Below are positions 9,010-17,769 of a stretch of DNA of 64,000 nt, piece by piece; the stretch's first letter is position 1; each line of letters starts with the position of its first letter. The stretch is from contig NZ_CP011492.1 in assembly GCF_001011035.1 (NCBI RefSeq), positions 2,363,501-2,427,500 of the forward strand, read 5' to 3'. The stretch comes from Streptomyces sp. CNQ-509 (GTDB lineage Bacteria; Actinomycetota; Actinomycetes; Streptomycetales; Streptomycetaceae). Under the pieces are notes generated by a model. It was not told the DNA's origin and did no database searches. It saw only the letters and a list, made by a program, of their open reading frames with translations. The translations under genes and the position numbers were made by a program.

Positions 9010-9042
9010 GAAAAGCGCGCCGGGCCGCCCGCGGCGGCCCGG
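9010..9042 (-). terminator. Rho-independent terminator of the mscS gene
   Basis: The stem CCGGGCCGCC / GGCGGCCCGG (9020-9029 with 9033-9042) has a 3-base loop. On the minus strand it is followed by CGCGCTTTTC. It lies 10 bases beyond the stop of the mechanosensitive channel gene. Confidence 0.65.
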
Positions 9043-9051
9043 GGGCCGGGA

Positions 9052-10062
9052 CTACTCCCCGCCGCCACCGCCGCCCGACGGCGCCTGCTGCACCACCGCC
9101 ACCTGCTCCGCCCGGGGCGGCACGATCGCGCCCGGCGGTACGTCCGACATGACGACCCCGGCCGCGAGCAGCGCCTCCCGGATCCGCCAGCGCAGCTCGC
9201 GCTCGACCCCGACGGACTTCCCCGGCATCGTCCTGACCTGCACCTGGATGACGGCCGTGCCCTGCGCGACGGCGGTGAGGCCCAGCACGTCGACCTCGCC
9301 CCACAACTGCTCGCTCCACGGCTCGGTGACGCCGAACTCCTCGCCGGCGGCGGCGATCACGTCGCGCACCCGGTCCAGGTCCTCGGCGGCGGCCACCGGC
9401 ACGTCGACGACGGCCGTCGCCCAGCCCTGGCTGAGGTTGCCGATCCGCTTGACCTCGCCGTTGCGCATGTACCAGATCGCCCCGTTGTCGCCGCGCAGCT
9501 TGGTCACGCGCAGCCCGACCTCGACCACCTCGCCGGTGACCTCGCCGACGTCGATGGTGTCCCCGACCCCGTACTGGTCCTCGATGAGCATGAAGACGCC
9601 GGAGAGGAAGTCCATCACCAGGTTGCGGGCGCCGAAGCCGAGCGCGACGCCCGCGACGCCGGCGCTGGCCAGCAGCGGCGCCAGGTCGATCTTGAGGGCG
9701 GAGAGCACGGTCAGGGCGGCTGTGCCGAGAATCACGAAGGAGGCGCTGCTGCGCAGGATGGAACCGAGCGCTTCGGACCGCTGTCTGCGTCTCTCGTGGT
9801 TGACGAGGAGCCCGCCGAGGGCGGTGCCGTCCACGGCGTCCGCGGTGCGCGTCATCCGCGTTATCAGCTTGGTGATCATGCGCTGGACCACGCGCCGCAG
9901 CACGTACGCGATCACGACGACGAGCAGGATCCGCAGGCCCACGCCCAGCCAGGAGGCCCAGTTCTCCTGGATCCACCCGGCCGTCTCCTCCGCGCTCTTG
10001 CGCGAGTCCTCAAGCGGCGTCGGGGAGGGGCTCTCGGCAGCCGGGCGAGCGGTGGCGAACAC
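9052..10062 (-). CDS. MscS-family small-conductance mechanosensitive channel
   Basis: 336 residues starting from GTG at 10062. There are N-terminal membrane helices (LRILLVVVIAYVLRRVV; ILGTAALTVLSALKI), then the pore-lining TM3 seen as GVAGVALGFGARNLVMDFLSG. The MscS beta domain follows (EDQYGVGDTIDVGEVTGEVVE, LRGDNGAIWYMRNGEV). After it come a C-terminal alpha/beta domain and a Gly-rich tail. The protein should release solutes during hypo-osmotic shock. It is a single-gene unit with its own terminator, read on the same strand as the ROK gene but separate from the sugar operon. Confidence 0.92.
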   Translation of the reverse strand: MFATARPAAESPSPTPLEDSRKSAEETAGWIQENWASWLGVGLRILLVVVIAYVLRRVVQRMITKLITRMTRTADAVDGTALGGLLVNHERRRQRSEALGSILRSSASFVILGTAALTVLSALKIDLAPLLASAGVAGVALGFGARNLVMDFLSGVFMLIEDQYGVGDTIDVGEVTGEVVEVGLRVTKLRGDNGAIWYMRNGEVKRIGNLSQGWATAVVDVPVAAAEDLDRVRDVIAAAGEEFGVTEPWSEQLWGEVDVLGLTAVAQGTAVIQVQVRTMPGKSVGVERELRWRIREALLAAGVVMSDVPPGAIVPPRAEQVAVVQQAPSGGGGGGE

Positions 10063-10394
10063 GGCGTGGAACCTTCCGTTCAGGGGCGGACGCCCTCACC
10101 CTACCCGCCGCTCCGGCCTGCTCCTTTAGCGTCGCTTTACCGTCGCGGGACCGTCCGGCGGCCGCCGTGGGGCCCCTCGGCGGCGACCGTGTTGCGGTCC
10201 GGTTACCGCCCGGTGGGAGCAGGCGTAGGGCGGGCCGGATGGGGGGATCAACATCACGGGGACGGCCGCGGAACCTTGCCGGGCGGTTGGCCCGTTTACC
10301 TGATCGTGGTGGCGCGGAGGCGGGGGTGCAGGACACACTGTTGACCAGATCGTCCCGGCGCGAGCCACGCGCCGCCGGCGTACAAGGAGGCACC
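10063..10394. other. Intergenic region between divergent mscS and HNH genes
   Basis: About 330 bases between two divergently read genes, so it must contain promoters for both. I see no convincing -35/-10 pair, repeat or conserved small gene here. The open frames across it are GC-skew shadows. Confidence 0.5.
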
Positions 10395-10931
10395 GTGCCG
10401 CACGTCCTCGTCCTCAATGCTTCCTACGAGCCGCTCGGCGTCGTGCCACTGCGCCGCGCGCTCGTGCTGGTGCTGAACGGCAAAGCGGTCAGCCTGGAGG
10501 AATCGGGTGCCTTCCTGCACAGCGCCACGCGGGTGATAGCGGCGCCAAGCGTCGTGCGCCTGCAGAGGTTCGTACGGGTCCCCGTGAGGGGGCCCGTTCC
10601 GCTCACACGCCGGGCGCTCTTCGCCCGCGACGGCGGGCGCTGCGCATACTGCGGCGGGGTGGCCACCAGCGTCGACCATGTGATCCCGCGCAGCCGCGGC
10701 GGCCAGCACCGCTGGGACAACGTCGTGGCGGCCTGCCGCCGCTGCAACCACGTGAAGGCCGACCGGGCGATCCACGAGCTGGGCTGGCGGTTGCGCCACC
10801 AGCCCGCGCCGCCGTCCGGACTGGCCTGGCGGATCATCGGGACAGGGCACAGGGACCCGCGCTGGCTGCCCTACCTGCAGCCATACGGCGCGGACGAGGC
10901 CCTGGCCCGGATCGACGGCATCTCTGCCTAG
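10395..10931 (+). CDS. HNH endonuclease
   Basis: 178 residues. The start is GTG at 10395, with AAGGAGG four bases upstream. The C-terminal half holds a classic HNH/McrA-like module: a first Cys pair (CAYCGG), VDHVIPRSRGG with the catalytic His, a WDNVVAAC stretch with the Asn, and a second Cys pair (CRRCNHVKAD). The N-terminal half (VLNASYEPLGVVPLRRALVL) is the usual companion domain of a widespread actinobacterial family of single-copy HNH proteins. Metal-dependent DNA nicking is expected; the cellular role is not established from sequence. No restriction or phage genes are adjacent. A longer frame upstream has no ribosome site and is rejected. Confidence 0.9.
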   Translation: MPHVLVLNASYEPLGVVPLRRALVLVLNGKAVSLEESGAFLHSATRVIAAPSVVRLQRFVRVPVRGPVPLTRRALFARDGGRCAYCGGVATSVDHVIPRSRGGQHRWDNVVAACRRCNHVKADRAIHELGWRLRHQPAPPSGLAWRIIGTGHRDPRWLPYLQPYGADEALARIDGISA

Positions 10932-10950
10932 AACCGGGCCTTTGTTATGA

Positions 10951-10971
10951 CCGCGGCGACCCCCGCCGCGG
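10951..10971 (+). terminator. Hairpin after the HNH gene
   Basis: The arms CCGCGGCG and CGCCGCGG flank a 5-base loop, 20 bases beyond the stop. There is no T-run after it, so it is a possible GC-type actinobacterial terminator only. Confidence 0.4.
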
Positions 10972-11227
10972 CCCCGGCACCCCGGCACTCCCCCCGGGGC
11001 GCACAAGCCGGTCGGAACAGGAACCGAACGGATGCGCTGCGCGTGAAGAAGGGCAGGATGGGCCCCGACGCCCGCTCGCGCAGCGCGCTACGGTACCGAT
11101 CCGAACAAGATCCCGGGGATCGCGGTGTGACGGCCTGAGCGGGCCGCCATACTTGCCGACGTGCCCGGGGTGGACTGGACCCGCCCACGCAACCGGGCGA
11201 ACAGCCAGCGACCCAGGGGGAGGTCAC

Positions 11228-12733
11228 GTGACGTACCCGCCGCCGGCCGGCAGCGCCGCGCCGCCGGAGCATCGGACCGCGCCAGCGTTTCCCGCGCAGG
11301 CCGGCCCCGACGGCCCACTCGTACCGCAGCCGGGCTCCCCCGCGGGCGGCTCCGCCGCACCGCCGCCGCCCGCCGTGCCGCCGGGGCGGCGCTCCGCGTT
11401 CGCCGAGGGCGTCGACCGGCTGCGCGCCGCCGCCACCACCGAGCCGGGCCGGCTGCGGATCATCGGGGCCGTACTGGCGGCGCTGGTCGTGCTCTTCGGG
11501 GCGCTCACCGCCTGGCAGGTGTCCGACCGTGCCGCCGCGGCCGACGACGTCATCAACCGCAGTCAGCCGCTGAGCGCCGACGCCGCCGACATCTACCGCT
11601 CGCTGGCCGGCGCCAACACCACGGCGGCCACCGGCTTCCTGGAGGGCGGGCAGGAGCCGCCCAAGGTGCGCGAGCGGTACGACGCGGACATCCAGCAGGC
11701 TTCCCGGCTGCTGGTGAAGGCCGCGGCCAACTCCCAGGGCGCCGCGGAGTCACAGAAGCAGATCGAGAAGCTGAACCAGGCGCTGCCGGTCTACACCTCG
11801 CTGGTCGAGACCGCCCGCGCCAACAACCGCCAGGGCCTGCCCCTCGGCGGCGCGTACCTGCGCTACGCGGACGAGCAGATGCGCGAGACGCTGCTGCCCG
11901 CCGCCGAGCAGCTCTACCTGTCCGAGACCGGCCAGTTGGAGCAGGACTACTCCGACGCCAAGGCGTGGCCGTGGGCCGCGCTGGCCGGCGGACTGCTCGC
12001 GCTCGGGGTCCTGTTCTGGGCCCAGCGCCGCCACTACCTCCGTACGAACCGGGTGTTCAACCACGGCCTGCTGGCGGCTTCCGCGGCCACCGTGATCGTG
12101 CTGCTCTGGCTGACCGTCGGGCACACCTTCGCCCGCTCCGGTCTCGGCGACTCCGACCGGCACGGCGCCCAGTCGCTGCACGCGCTCAACGAGGCGCGGA
12201 TCAACACCCTGCGGGCCCGCGCCGACGAGAACCTGACGTACGTCAACCGGGGCTCCGTCACCACCGAGGACGGCCTCGACAAGTACGAGGACAGCTACCT
12301 CAAGGGCATGAGCGAGCTGGCCGGCAAGAGCCCCGACGCCGAGGAGGCGCCGGGGCAGAGTCTGCTCGGCCGCGCCCTGGAGCTGGCCGACGACGACCAG
12401 GGCCGCGAGCCGGTCGCCGAGGCCGTGGACAACGTACGCGAGTGGCGCAAGCTGCACGGCGAGGCGCAGGCCAAGAACGTCGCGGGCGAGTACGAGGAGG
12501 CGAAGGACCTGGTCATCGGCGGCGACGGGGAGAAGTCGACCAGCGAGTTCTTCGACCAGGTCGACGACAGCCTCAAGGAGGCCCTGGATCACGAGCGTCG
12601 GGAGTTCAGGTCGGCGGCCGAGGACGGCCGCGGGGCGCTCTCGGGCCTGTGGATCGGCGCCGGGGTGCTCGCCGTGCTCGGCGCGGCCGGCGCGGTGTTC
12701 GGCATCGGGCGCAGGCTCTCGGAGTACCGATGA
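11228..12733 (+). CDS. GlnX-like sensor membrane protein
   Basis: 501 residues from GTG at 11228, preceded by a GGGGGAGG ribosome site. There is a Pro/Ala-rich cytoplasmic N-tail (1-75), then TM1 near 76-98, an extracytoplasmic helical domain, a TM2/TM3 hairpin near 248-264 and 281-299, a second extracytoplasmic helical domain, and TM4 near 474-495. This topology and the gene order GlnX-GlnH-PknG match the mycobacterial and corynebacterial locus. In those organisms GlnX passes an amino-acid signal from the binding protein GlnH to the kinase PknG. It is the first gene of the signalling operon, and its TGA overlaps a possible ATG of the next frame. The specific ligand is inferred from the family only. 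Confidence 0.8.
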   Translation: MTYPPPAGSAAPPEHRTAPAFPAQAGPDGPLVPQPGSPAGGSAAPPPPAVPPGRRSAFAEGVDRLRAAATTEPGRLRIIGAVLAALVVLFGALTAWQVSDRAAAADDVINRSQPLSADAADIYRSLAGANTTAATGFLEGGQEPPKVRERYDADIQQASRLLVKAAANSQGAAESQKQIEKLNQALPVYTSLVETARANNRQGLPLGGAYLRYADEQMRETLLPAAEQLYLSETGQLEQDYSDAKAWPWAALAGGLLALGVLFWAQRRHYLRTNRVFNHGLLAASAATVIVLLWLTVGHTFARSGLGDSDRHGAQSLHALNEARINTLRARADENLTYVNRGSVTTEDGLDKYEDSYLKGMSELAGKSPDAEEAPGQSLLGRALELADDDQGREPVAEAVDNVREWRKLHGEAQAKNVAGEYEEAKDLVIGGDGEKSTSEFFDQVDDSLKEALDHERREFRSAAEDGRGALSGLWIGAGVLAVLGAAGAVFGIGRRLSEYR

Positions 12734-12753
12734 CGGCGAAGGGGGAGGCAGCG

Positions 12754-13743
12754 ATGCGGACGGCGAAGGCACCGAGGACGAGGCGGAACCTGCGCGGCTG
12801 GGGCGGCGTGGCCGGAACGGCGGCGGCCGTTGCGCTGACGGCCGCGCTGCTGCCCGGACTCACCGGCGGCGACCGGCAGGACGGCCCGGCGGACGACCGC
12901 GCCGGCGGCGCGGTCGCGGCGCAGCCGGCGAAGTCGAGCCAGGAGGAGTGCCAGACACCGGAGGCGAGTCTGCGCCCGTCCGGGACCGCCTCCGGTGACG
13001 GCGTCGAGCGGATCGTCGACCGCGGCTATCTGATCGCGGGTATCGACCAGAACAGCTACCAGTGGGGCTACCGCAATCCGCTCACCGGCAAGCTGGAGGG
13101 CTTCGACATCGACCTGGCGCGGGCCATCGCCGAGGAGATCCTCGGCGACGAGACGAAGGTTGTCTTCCGCTCCATTCCCACCAGCCAGCGCATCCCGGCG
13201 CTGCAGGACAAGGACGTGGACGTGGTGGTGCGCACGATGACCATCAACTGCGAACGCATCCAGGACGTGGCGTTCTCCACCGAGTACTTCACCGGGGACC
13301 AGGCGGTGCTGGCGCCCGCCGACTCGGAGATCACCGGCTTCGACGAGAGCCTGGACGGCGAGCGCGTCTGCACCGCCGAGGGCTCCACGGGCGAAGACGC
13401 CCTGGAGAAGGGGGACTACGGCGCGAAGGTCAAGACCGTGCCGAACCAGCTCGACTGCCTGGTGCGGGTGCAGCTCGGCAAGGCCGACGCGGTCGTCACC
13501 GACAACGCTCTGGCGGCGGGACAGGCCGCGCAGGACCCGTCGATGAAGCTGTTCGGCACTCTGGACCAGCCCGAGCCCTACGGCGTGGCGATGAACCTCG
13601 ACGACGACGATCTGGTGCGCCGGGTCAACAAGCTGCTCGACGACTACCGCAAGGACGGGCGCTGGCAGGACGCCTACGACAAGTGGCTGGCCGACGCCAT
13701 GCCGGGGATCGAGGGACCGCCGGCGCCCAAGTACAAGGACTGA
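12754..13743 (+). CDS. GlnH-like amino-acid-binding protein
   Basis: A 329-residue solute-binding protein, family 3. The motif YLIAGIDQNSYQWGYRNP starts the mature lobe and GFDIDLARAIAEEI is the family signature. An RTMTINCERIQDVAFST segment and a C-terminal RWQDAYDKWL follow. I chose the ATG at 12754 for its GGGGGAGG site; an ATG at 12730 overlapping the glnX-like stop is the alternative. The N-terminus has an Arg-rich n-region and one hydrophobic stretch but no lipobox Cys, so it is secreted or signal-anchored rather than a lipoprotein. It probably binds Asp/Glu-type ligands and signals through the GlnX-like protein. Confidence 0.85.
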   Translation: MRTAKAPRTRRNLRGWGGVAGTAAAVALTAALLPGLTGGDRQDGPADDRAGGAVAAQPAKSSQEECQTPEASLRPSGTASGDGVERIVDRGYLIAGIDQNSYQWGYRNPLTGKLEGFDIDLARAIAEEILGDETKVVFRSIPTSQRIPALQDKDVDVVVRTMTINCERIQDVAFSTEYFTGDQAVLAPADSEITGFDESLDGERVCTAEGSTGEDALEKGDYGAKVKTVPNQLDCLVRVQLGKADAVVTDNALAAGQAAQDPSMKLFGTLDQPEPYGVAMNLDDDDLVRRVNKLLDDYRKDGRWQDAYDKWLADAMPGIEGPPAPKYKD

Positions 13744-13812
13744 GCCGGCGCGCGCAGGAGCAGGAACAGCACGACAACAACGGGCAGAGTACGGCAGCAC
13801 GGAGGGAAACAG

Positions 13813-15141
13813 ATGCCGCTCCCGCCACGGGGTTCGATGGACCGCGAGGAGGTCGATCGTGCGCTCGCGCGGCTGGGAGCCGAGCACGAGGCGATCGAGA
13901 CCTCGCTGCTCGCGCTCCAGGACCACGCGGGACGCCGGCTGCTGGAGGGCGCCGAGCTGTCCGGTACGACCAAGGAGCGCTGGGCCGCCGCCGAGCAGGC
14001 GATCTCGCTGCTCTGGGCGCACTTCGACGCGTACACGAGTGCGCTGGGCTCGGCCCGGGAGATCCGGGCCCGCCGCCGCTCGCCGGGCGCCGCGGAGCTG
14101 GCCGAGCTGACGGCGCTGCTGCGGGACCACGGCGTCACCATCGCGCCGGGTGCCGCGGCCCTGCCGCGCACCGTCGCCGGCGGCTATCCGGCGTCGCTGA
14201 CGGGGCCGGCCCGGCTGTCGGAGTCGCTGAAGCTGGACGAGCTGGTGGAGCGGATGAACCGGTGGTACGCGGAGGTGATCGACGTCGTCGCGGCGGCGGA
14301 CTCCGTGTGGTCGGCGCTGCCCGCGCGCATCGACCTGCTCGCCGCCGAGCTGCAGCGCACCCGGTCGCTGGCCCACTCCGTCGGGGTACGTTCCGGGGAG
14401 CACCCGGCGGGCGACGACCTGGAGCGGATCACCGCGGAACTGGCGTCGCTCCGCGACGAGGTGGTGCGCGACCCGCTGGCGTTCTGGTCCCGGCCCGCGG
14501 GGCGCAGCCCCGGCGCGGCGCCCGGCGGCGGCACGCCGGACACCACGCGCTACGACGCGGCGGCGCGCGGCCTCGAAGACGTGCGCCGGGAGATCGACGC
14601 CGTGCTGCACGTCCGGCAGGACGCGGAGGAGCGGCTGATCAAGGTGCGCGACGTGCTGTCGCGCGCGGACCGCACGCTGGGCGAGGCGCGGCGGGCGCGC
14701 GGCGAGGTGCTGGCGAAGATAGCGGCGTCCGAGGTGCCGGCGGTCAGCGGCCCGCCGACCGCGTTGAACGAGCAGTTGGCCACCGCGGTCGAGTTCCGCA
14801 GGCGCGCCCAGTGGCACCGGCTCTCGCCGCTGCTGGAGAGCCTGGAGCAGCGGGCCGAGGAGGAGTTGCTCCGGGCGCGGGAGTCGCTGACGGCGGTGAC
14901 CGCGCCGCTGGCCGTGCGCGCGGAGCTGCGCGGCCGGCTGGACGCGTACAAGGCGAAGGTGGCCCGGCACGGCTTCGCCGAGGACCGCATCCTGGTGGAG
15001 CGGTACGACGCGGCGCGCCGGCTGCTGTGGTCGGCGCCCTGCGATCTGATCGCGGCGGAGCAGGCGGTGCTGCGCTACCAGCGGGCCACGGCGGAGGTGC
15101 TGGCGGCGGGACCGGTCGATCGGCCCGGGGGCACGGCGTGA
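13813..15141 (+). CDS. Coiled-coil protein of the PknG operon
   Basis: 442 residues, almost entirely Ala/Glu/Arg/Leu-rich helices. There are long coiled-coil stretches (about 1-75, 175-215 and 240-320), and no signal peptide or membrane segment. I do not recognise a catalytic domain. It lies between the glnH-like and pknG genes with a GGAGGG ribosome site before its ATG, so it is part of the same transcription unit and is probably a cytosolic scaffold or adaptor. This gene is extra compared with the three-gene mycobacterial locus. Confidence 0.75.
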   Translation: MPLPPRGSMDREEVDRALARLGAEHEAIETSLLALQDHAGRRLLEGAELSGTTKERWAAAEQAISLLWAHFDAYTSALGSAREIRARRRSPGAAELAELTALLRDHGVTIAPGAAALPRTVAGGYPASLTGPARLSESLKLDELVERMNRWYAEVIDVVAAADSVWSALPARIDLLAAELQRTRSLAHSVGVRSGEHPAGDDLERITAELASLRDEVVRDPLAFWSRPAGRSPGAAPGGGTPDTTRYDAAARGLEDVRREIDAVLHVRQDAEERLIKVRDVLSRADRTLGEARRARGEVLAKIAASEVPAVSGPPTALNEQLATAVEFRRRAQWHRLSPLLESLEQRAEEELLRARESLTAVTAPLAVRAELRGRLDAYKAKVARHGFAEDRILVERYDAARRLLWSAPCDLIAAEQAVLRYQRATAEVLAAGPVDRPGGTA

Positions 15142-15169
15142 GGCTGGACGGAACGGAGTTGGGGGAGTC

Positions 15170-17758
15170 ATGAGCAACGCGCAGGCATGTCAGCGGCCGG
15201 GCTGCGGAGGCACGTACGAGGACGTCGGCGGCGGCGAGCTGTACTGCGACACCTGCGGGCTCGCCCCCGTCGTCTCGCCGGACGGCGTGGTCGGCTCGGC
15301 GCCCACCGGGGTGACCGGGCACCGCCGGGGCAGCAGGGGCAGTTCCTCGTCGAGCGGTTCCAGCGCGTCGAGCCGGTCGAGCAGCACGTCGCGGAGTAGT
15401 TCGCGGGCGTCGCGCCGGTCGGTGTCCGGGCGGCTGTCGCGCGCGCTGACCGGGGAGTCGACGGGCCGTTCCGTCTCGGTGAAGAGTTCGCGTACGTCCG
15501 CGGTGGCCTCCCGCGGCAAGCTGGGCGCGGGCCTGGTCTCGGTGCCGGAGGTGCCGCGGCCCGACCCGCGCACGGCGGTGCTGGCGAACCCCGAGGTGCC
15601 CGAGCGCAAGCGGTACTGCAGCCGCAGCGAGTGCGGGGCGCCGGTGGGCCGTTCGCGCGGCGGGCGGCCGGGGCGTACGGAGGGCTTCTGCACCAAGTGC
15701 GGGCAGCCGTACTCCTTCGTGCCCAAGCTCCAGGAGGGCGACATCGTCCACGGGCAGTACCAGGTCGCGGGCTGCCTCGCGCACGGCGGCCTGGGCTGGA
15801 TCTACCTGGCGATCGACCGCGCGGTCGCCGACCGCTGGGTGGTCCTCAAGGGCCTGCTGAACACCGGTGACGAGGACGCCATCGCGGCGGCCGTCTCCGA
15901 GCGCAGGTTCCTCGCGGAGATCGAGCACGCGGGCATCGTGCGCATCTACAACTTCGTCGAGCACCTCGACCAGCGCACCGGCAGCCTCGACGGCTACATC
16001 GTCATGGAGTACGTCGGCGGCAAGTCGATGAAGGAGATCGCCAACGAGCGGCGCACGCCGGACGGCAAGCGCGACCCGCTGCCGGTCGAGGTGGCGTGCG
16101 CGTACGGCATCGAGGCGCTGGAGGCGCTCGGCCACCTGCACAGCCGCAACCTGCTGTACTGCGACTTCAAGGTCGACAACGCCATCCAGCAGGGCGACCA
16201 GCTCAAGCTCATCGACATGGGCGCGGTGCGCCGCATGGACGACGACGAGTCCGCGATCTTCGGCACGGTGGGCTACCAGGCGCCCGAGGTGGCCGAGGTC
16301 GGCCCGTCCATCGCCTCCGACCTGTACACGGTGGCGCGCACGCTGGCCGTGCTGACCTTCGACTTCCAGGGCTACACCAATGTCTTCGTCGACACCCTGC
16401 CCGACCCGGACTCGATCGACGTCTTCAACCGGTACGAGTCCTTCTACCGGCTGCTGGTCCGCGCCACCGACCCCGACCCGGCCCGCCGGTTCGCCTCGGC
16501 CGCGGAGATGTCCGAGCAACTGACGGGCGTGCTGCGGGAGGTCGTGGCGCTGCAGACGGGCAAGCCGCAGCCGGCGCTCTCCACGCTCTTCGGTGCCGAG
16601 CTGCGGGTGGTGGACACCGAGCTGTTCCCGCCGGCGACCGGCGAGACCTCGCAGCTCGGCGCCCGGCCCGTCAGCAAGCGCGAGCGCACGGCGCGGGCCG
16701 CGGGCAAGGGCGTCCCGGCGCTGCCGCCCGCGCAGGGCGTACCGCCGCAGTTGCCGGGCGGCGGGCCGGGGATGGGCACGCAGGTGGCGCTGCCCGCGCA
16801 GATCGCGGACACGCTGCCGCTGGACTCCCCCGCGGCGGCGCTGGCGCTGCCGGTGCCGCGGGTGAGCCCCAGCGACCCCAACGCAGGCTTCCTCGCGGGC
16901 CTGATGGCGTCCGCGCCGGCGGAGCTGACCGCGGCGCTGGCCAACGCGCCGACGGACTCCATCGAGCTGCAGTTGCGCCGGGTACGCGCCCATCTGGAGC
17001 TGGGCGACCTGGCCGCGACCGGCTCCGCGCTGGCCGAGCTGGGCGAGCAGCACCCCGACGACTGGCGGATCGTCTGGTACCGCGGGCTCCAGGCTCTGGC
17101 CACCCGCGACTTCGAGACGGCGGCGCTCTCCTTCGACGCGATCTACGACGCCTTCCCCGGCGAGCCCGCGCCGAAGCTGGCGCTGGGCATCTGCGCCGAG
17201 GTGCTGGGCCAGTTGGACAACGCCACCGAGTACTACCGGCTGGTGTGGACGACCGACCCGGCCTACGTCAGCGCCGCGTTCGGGCTCGCCCGGGTGCGGC
17301 TCGCCGCCGCCGACAGGTCCGGCGCGGTACGGGCGCTGGAGTCCGTACCGGAGGCGTCGATCCACTACACCGCGGCGCGGGTCGCGGCGATCAGGGCCCG
17401 GCTGCGCCAGCGCGCCCCGCAGGAGCCGCTGCTGACCGATCTACAGGCGGCAGGTACGCAGGTCGAGCGGCTGCAGGACGTGGGCCTGGACGCGGGCCGC
17501 AGAGCCCGGCTCGCCACCGAGGTGCTGGGCAGCGCGCTGGACTGGGTGCTCACCGGCCGCACCGGGGCCGGTCAGCACCCGGCCGCACCGGCGGGTCCGC
17601 CGCAGCAGCCGCTGCTGGGGTGCACGCTGGACGAGGACGGGCTGCGGCTCGGTCTGGAAAACTCCTTCCGGGTGCTGGCCCGTCTCGCACAGCACGGCCA
17701 TGAGCGGATCGACATGGTCGAACGGGCCAACCGCTACCGGCCGAAGACCTGGGTATGA
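15170..17758 (+). CDS. pknG: PknG-type serine/threonine protein kinase
   Basis: 862 residues. An N-terminal Cys-pair zinc ribbon (C7, C12, C26, C29) is followed by a long Ser/Arg-rich disordered segment (about 45-125). A rubredoxin-like pair comes next (YCSRSECG and FCTKCG, about 145-180). The kinase domain (about 185-440) has the PknG-specific glycine loop AHGGLGWIYLA, the VVLKG lysine, YCDFKVDN as catalytic loop in place of HRD, and IDMGAVR in place of DFG. A C-terminal TPR domain (about 560-850) closes the protein. PknG is a soluble kinase controlling 2-oxoglutarate dehydrogenase through OdhI/GarA in relatives. The gene overlaps the next reading frame at its TGA. The order glnX-glnH-X-pknG supports the assignment. 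Confidence 0.95.
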   Translation: MSNAQACQRPGCGGTYEDVGGGELYCDTCGLAPVVSPDGVVGSAPTGVTGHRRGSRGSSSSSGSSASSRSSSTSRSSSRASRRSVSGRLSRALTGESTGRSVSVKSSRTSAVASRGKLGAGLVSVPEVPRPDPRTAVLANPEVPERKRYCSRSECGAPVGRSRGGRPGRTEGFCTKCGQPYSFVPKLQEGDIVHGQYQVAGCLAHGGLGWIYLAIDRAVADRWVVLKGLLNTGDEDAIAAAVSERRFLAEIEHAGIVRIYNFVEHLDQRTGSLDGYIVMEYVGGKSMKEIANERRTPDGKRDPLPVEVACAYGIEALEALGHLHSRNLLYCDFKVDNAIQQGDQLKLIDMGAVRRMDDDESAIFGTVGYQAPEVAEVGPSIASDLYTVARTLAVLTFDFQGYTNVFVDTLPDPDSIDVFNRYESFYRLLVRATDPDPARRFASAAEMSEQLTGVLREVVALQTGKPQPALSTLFGAELRVVDTELFPPATGETSQLGARPVSKRERTARAAGKGVPALPPAQGVPPQLPGGGPGMGTQVALPAQIADTLPLDSPAAALALPVPRVSPSDPNAGFLAGLMASAPAELTAALANAPTDSIELQLRRVRAHLELGDLAATGSALAELGEQHPDDWRIVWYRGLQALATRDFETAALSFDAIYDAFPGEPAPKLALGICAEVLGQLDNATEYYRLVWTTDPAYVSAAFGLARVRLAAADRSGAVRALESVPEASIHYTAARVAAIRARLRQRAPQEPLLTDLQAAGTQVERLQDVGLDAGRRARLATEVLGSALDWVLTGRTGAGQHPAAPAGPPQQPLLGCTLDEDGLRLGLENSFRVLARLAQHGHERIDMVERANRYRPKTWV

Positions 17759-17769
17759 GAGGAAAGCCC

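Noticed and set aside
10167..10394. N-terminal extension of the HNH protein
   Set aside because: No ribosome site or similarity; GTG 10395 has a near-perfect AAGGAGG.
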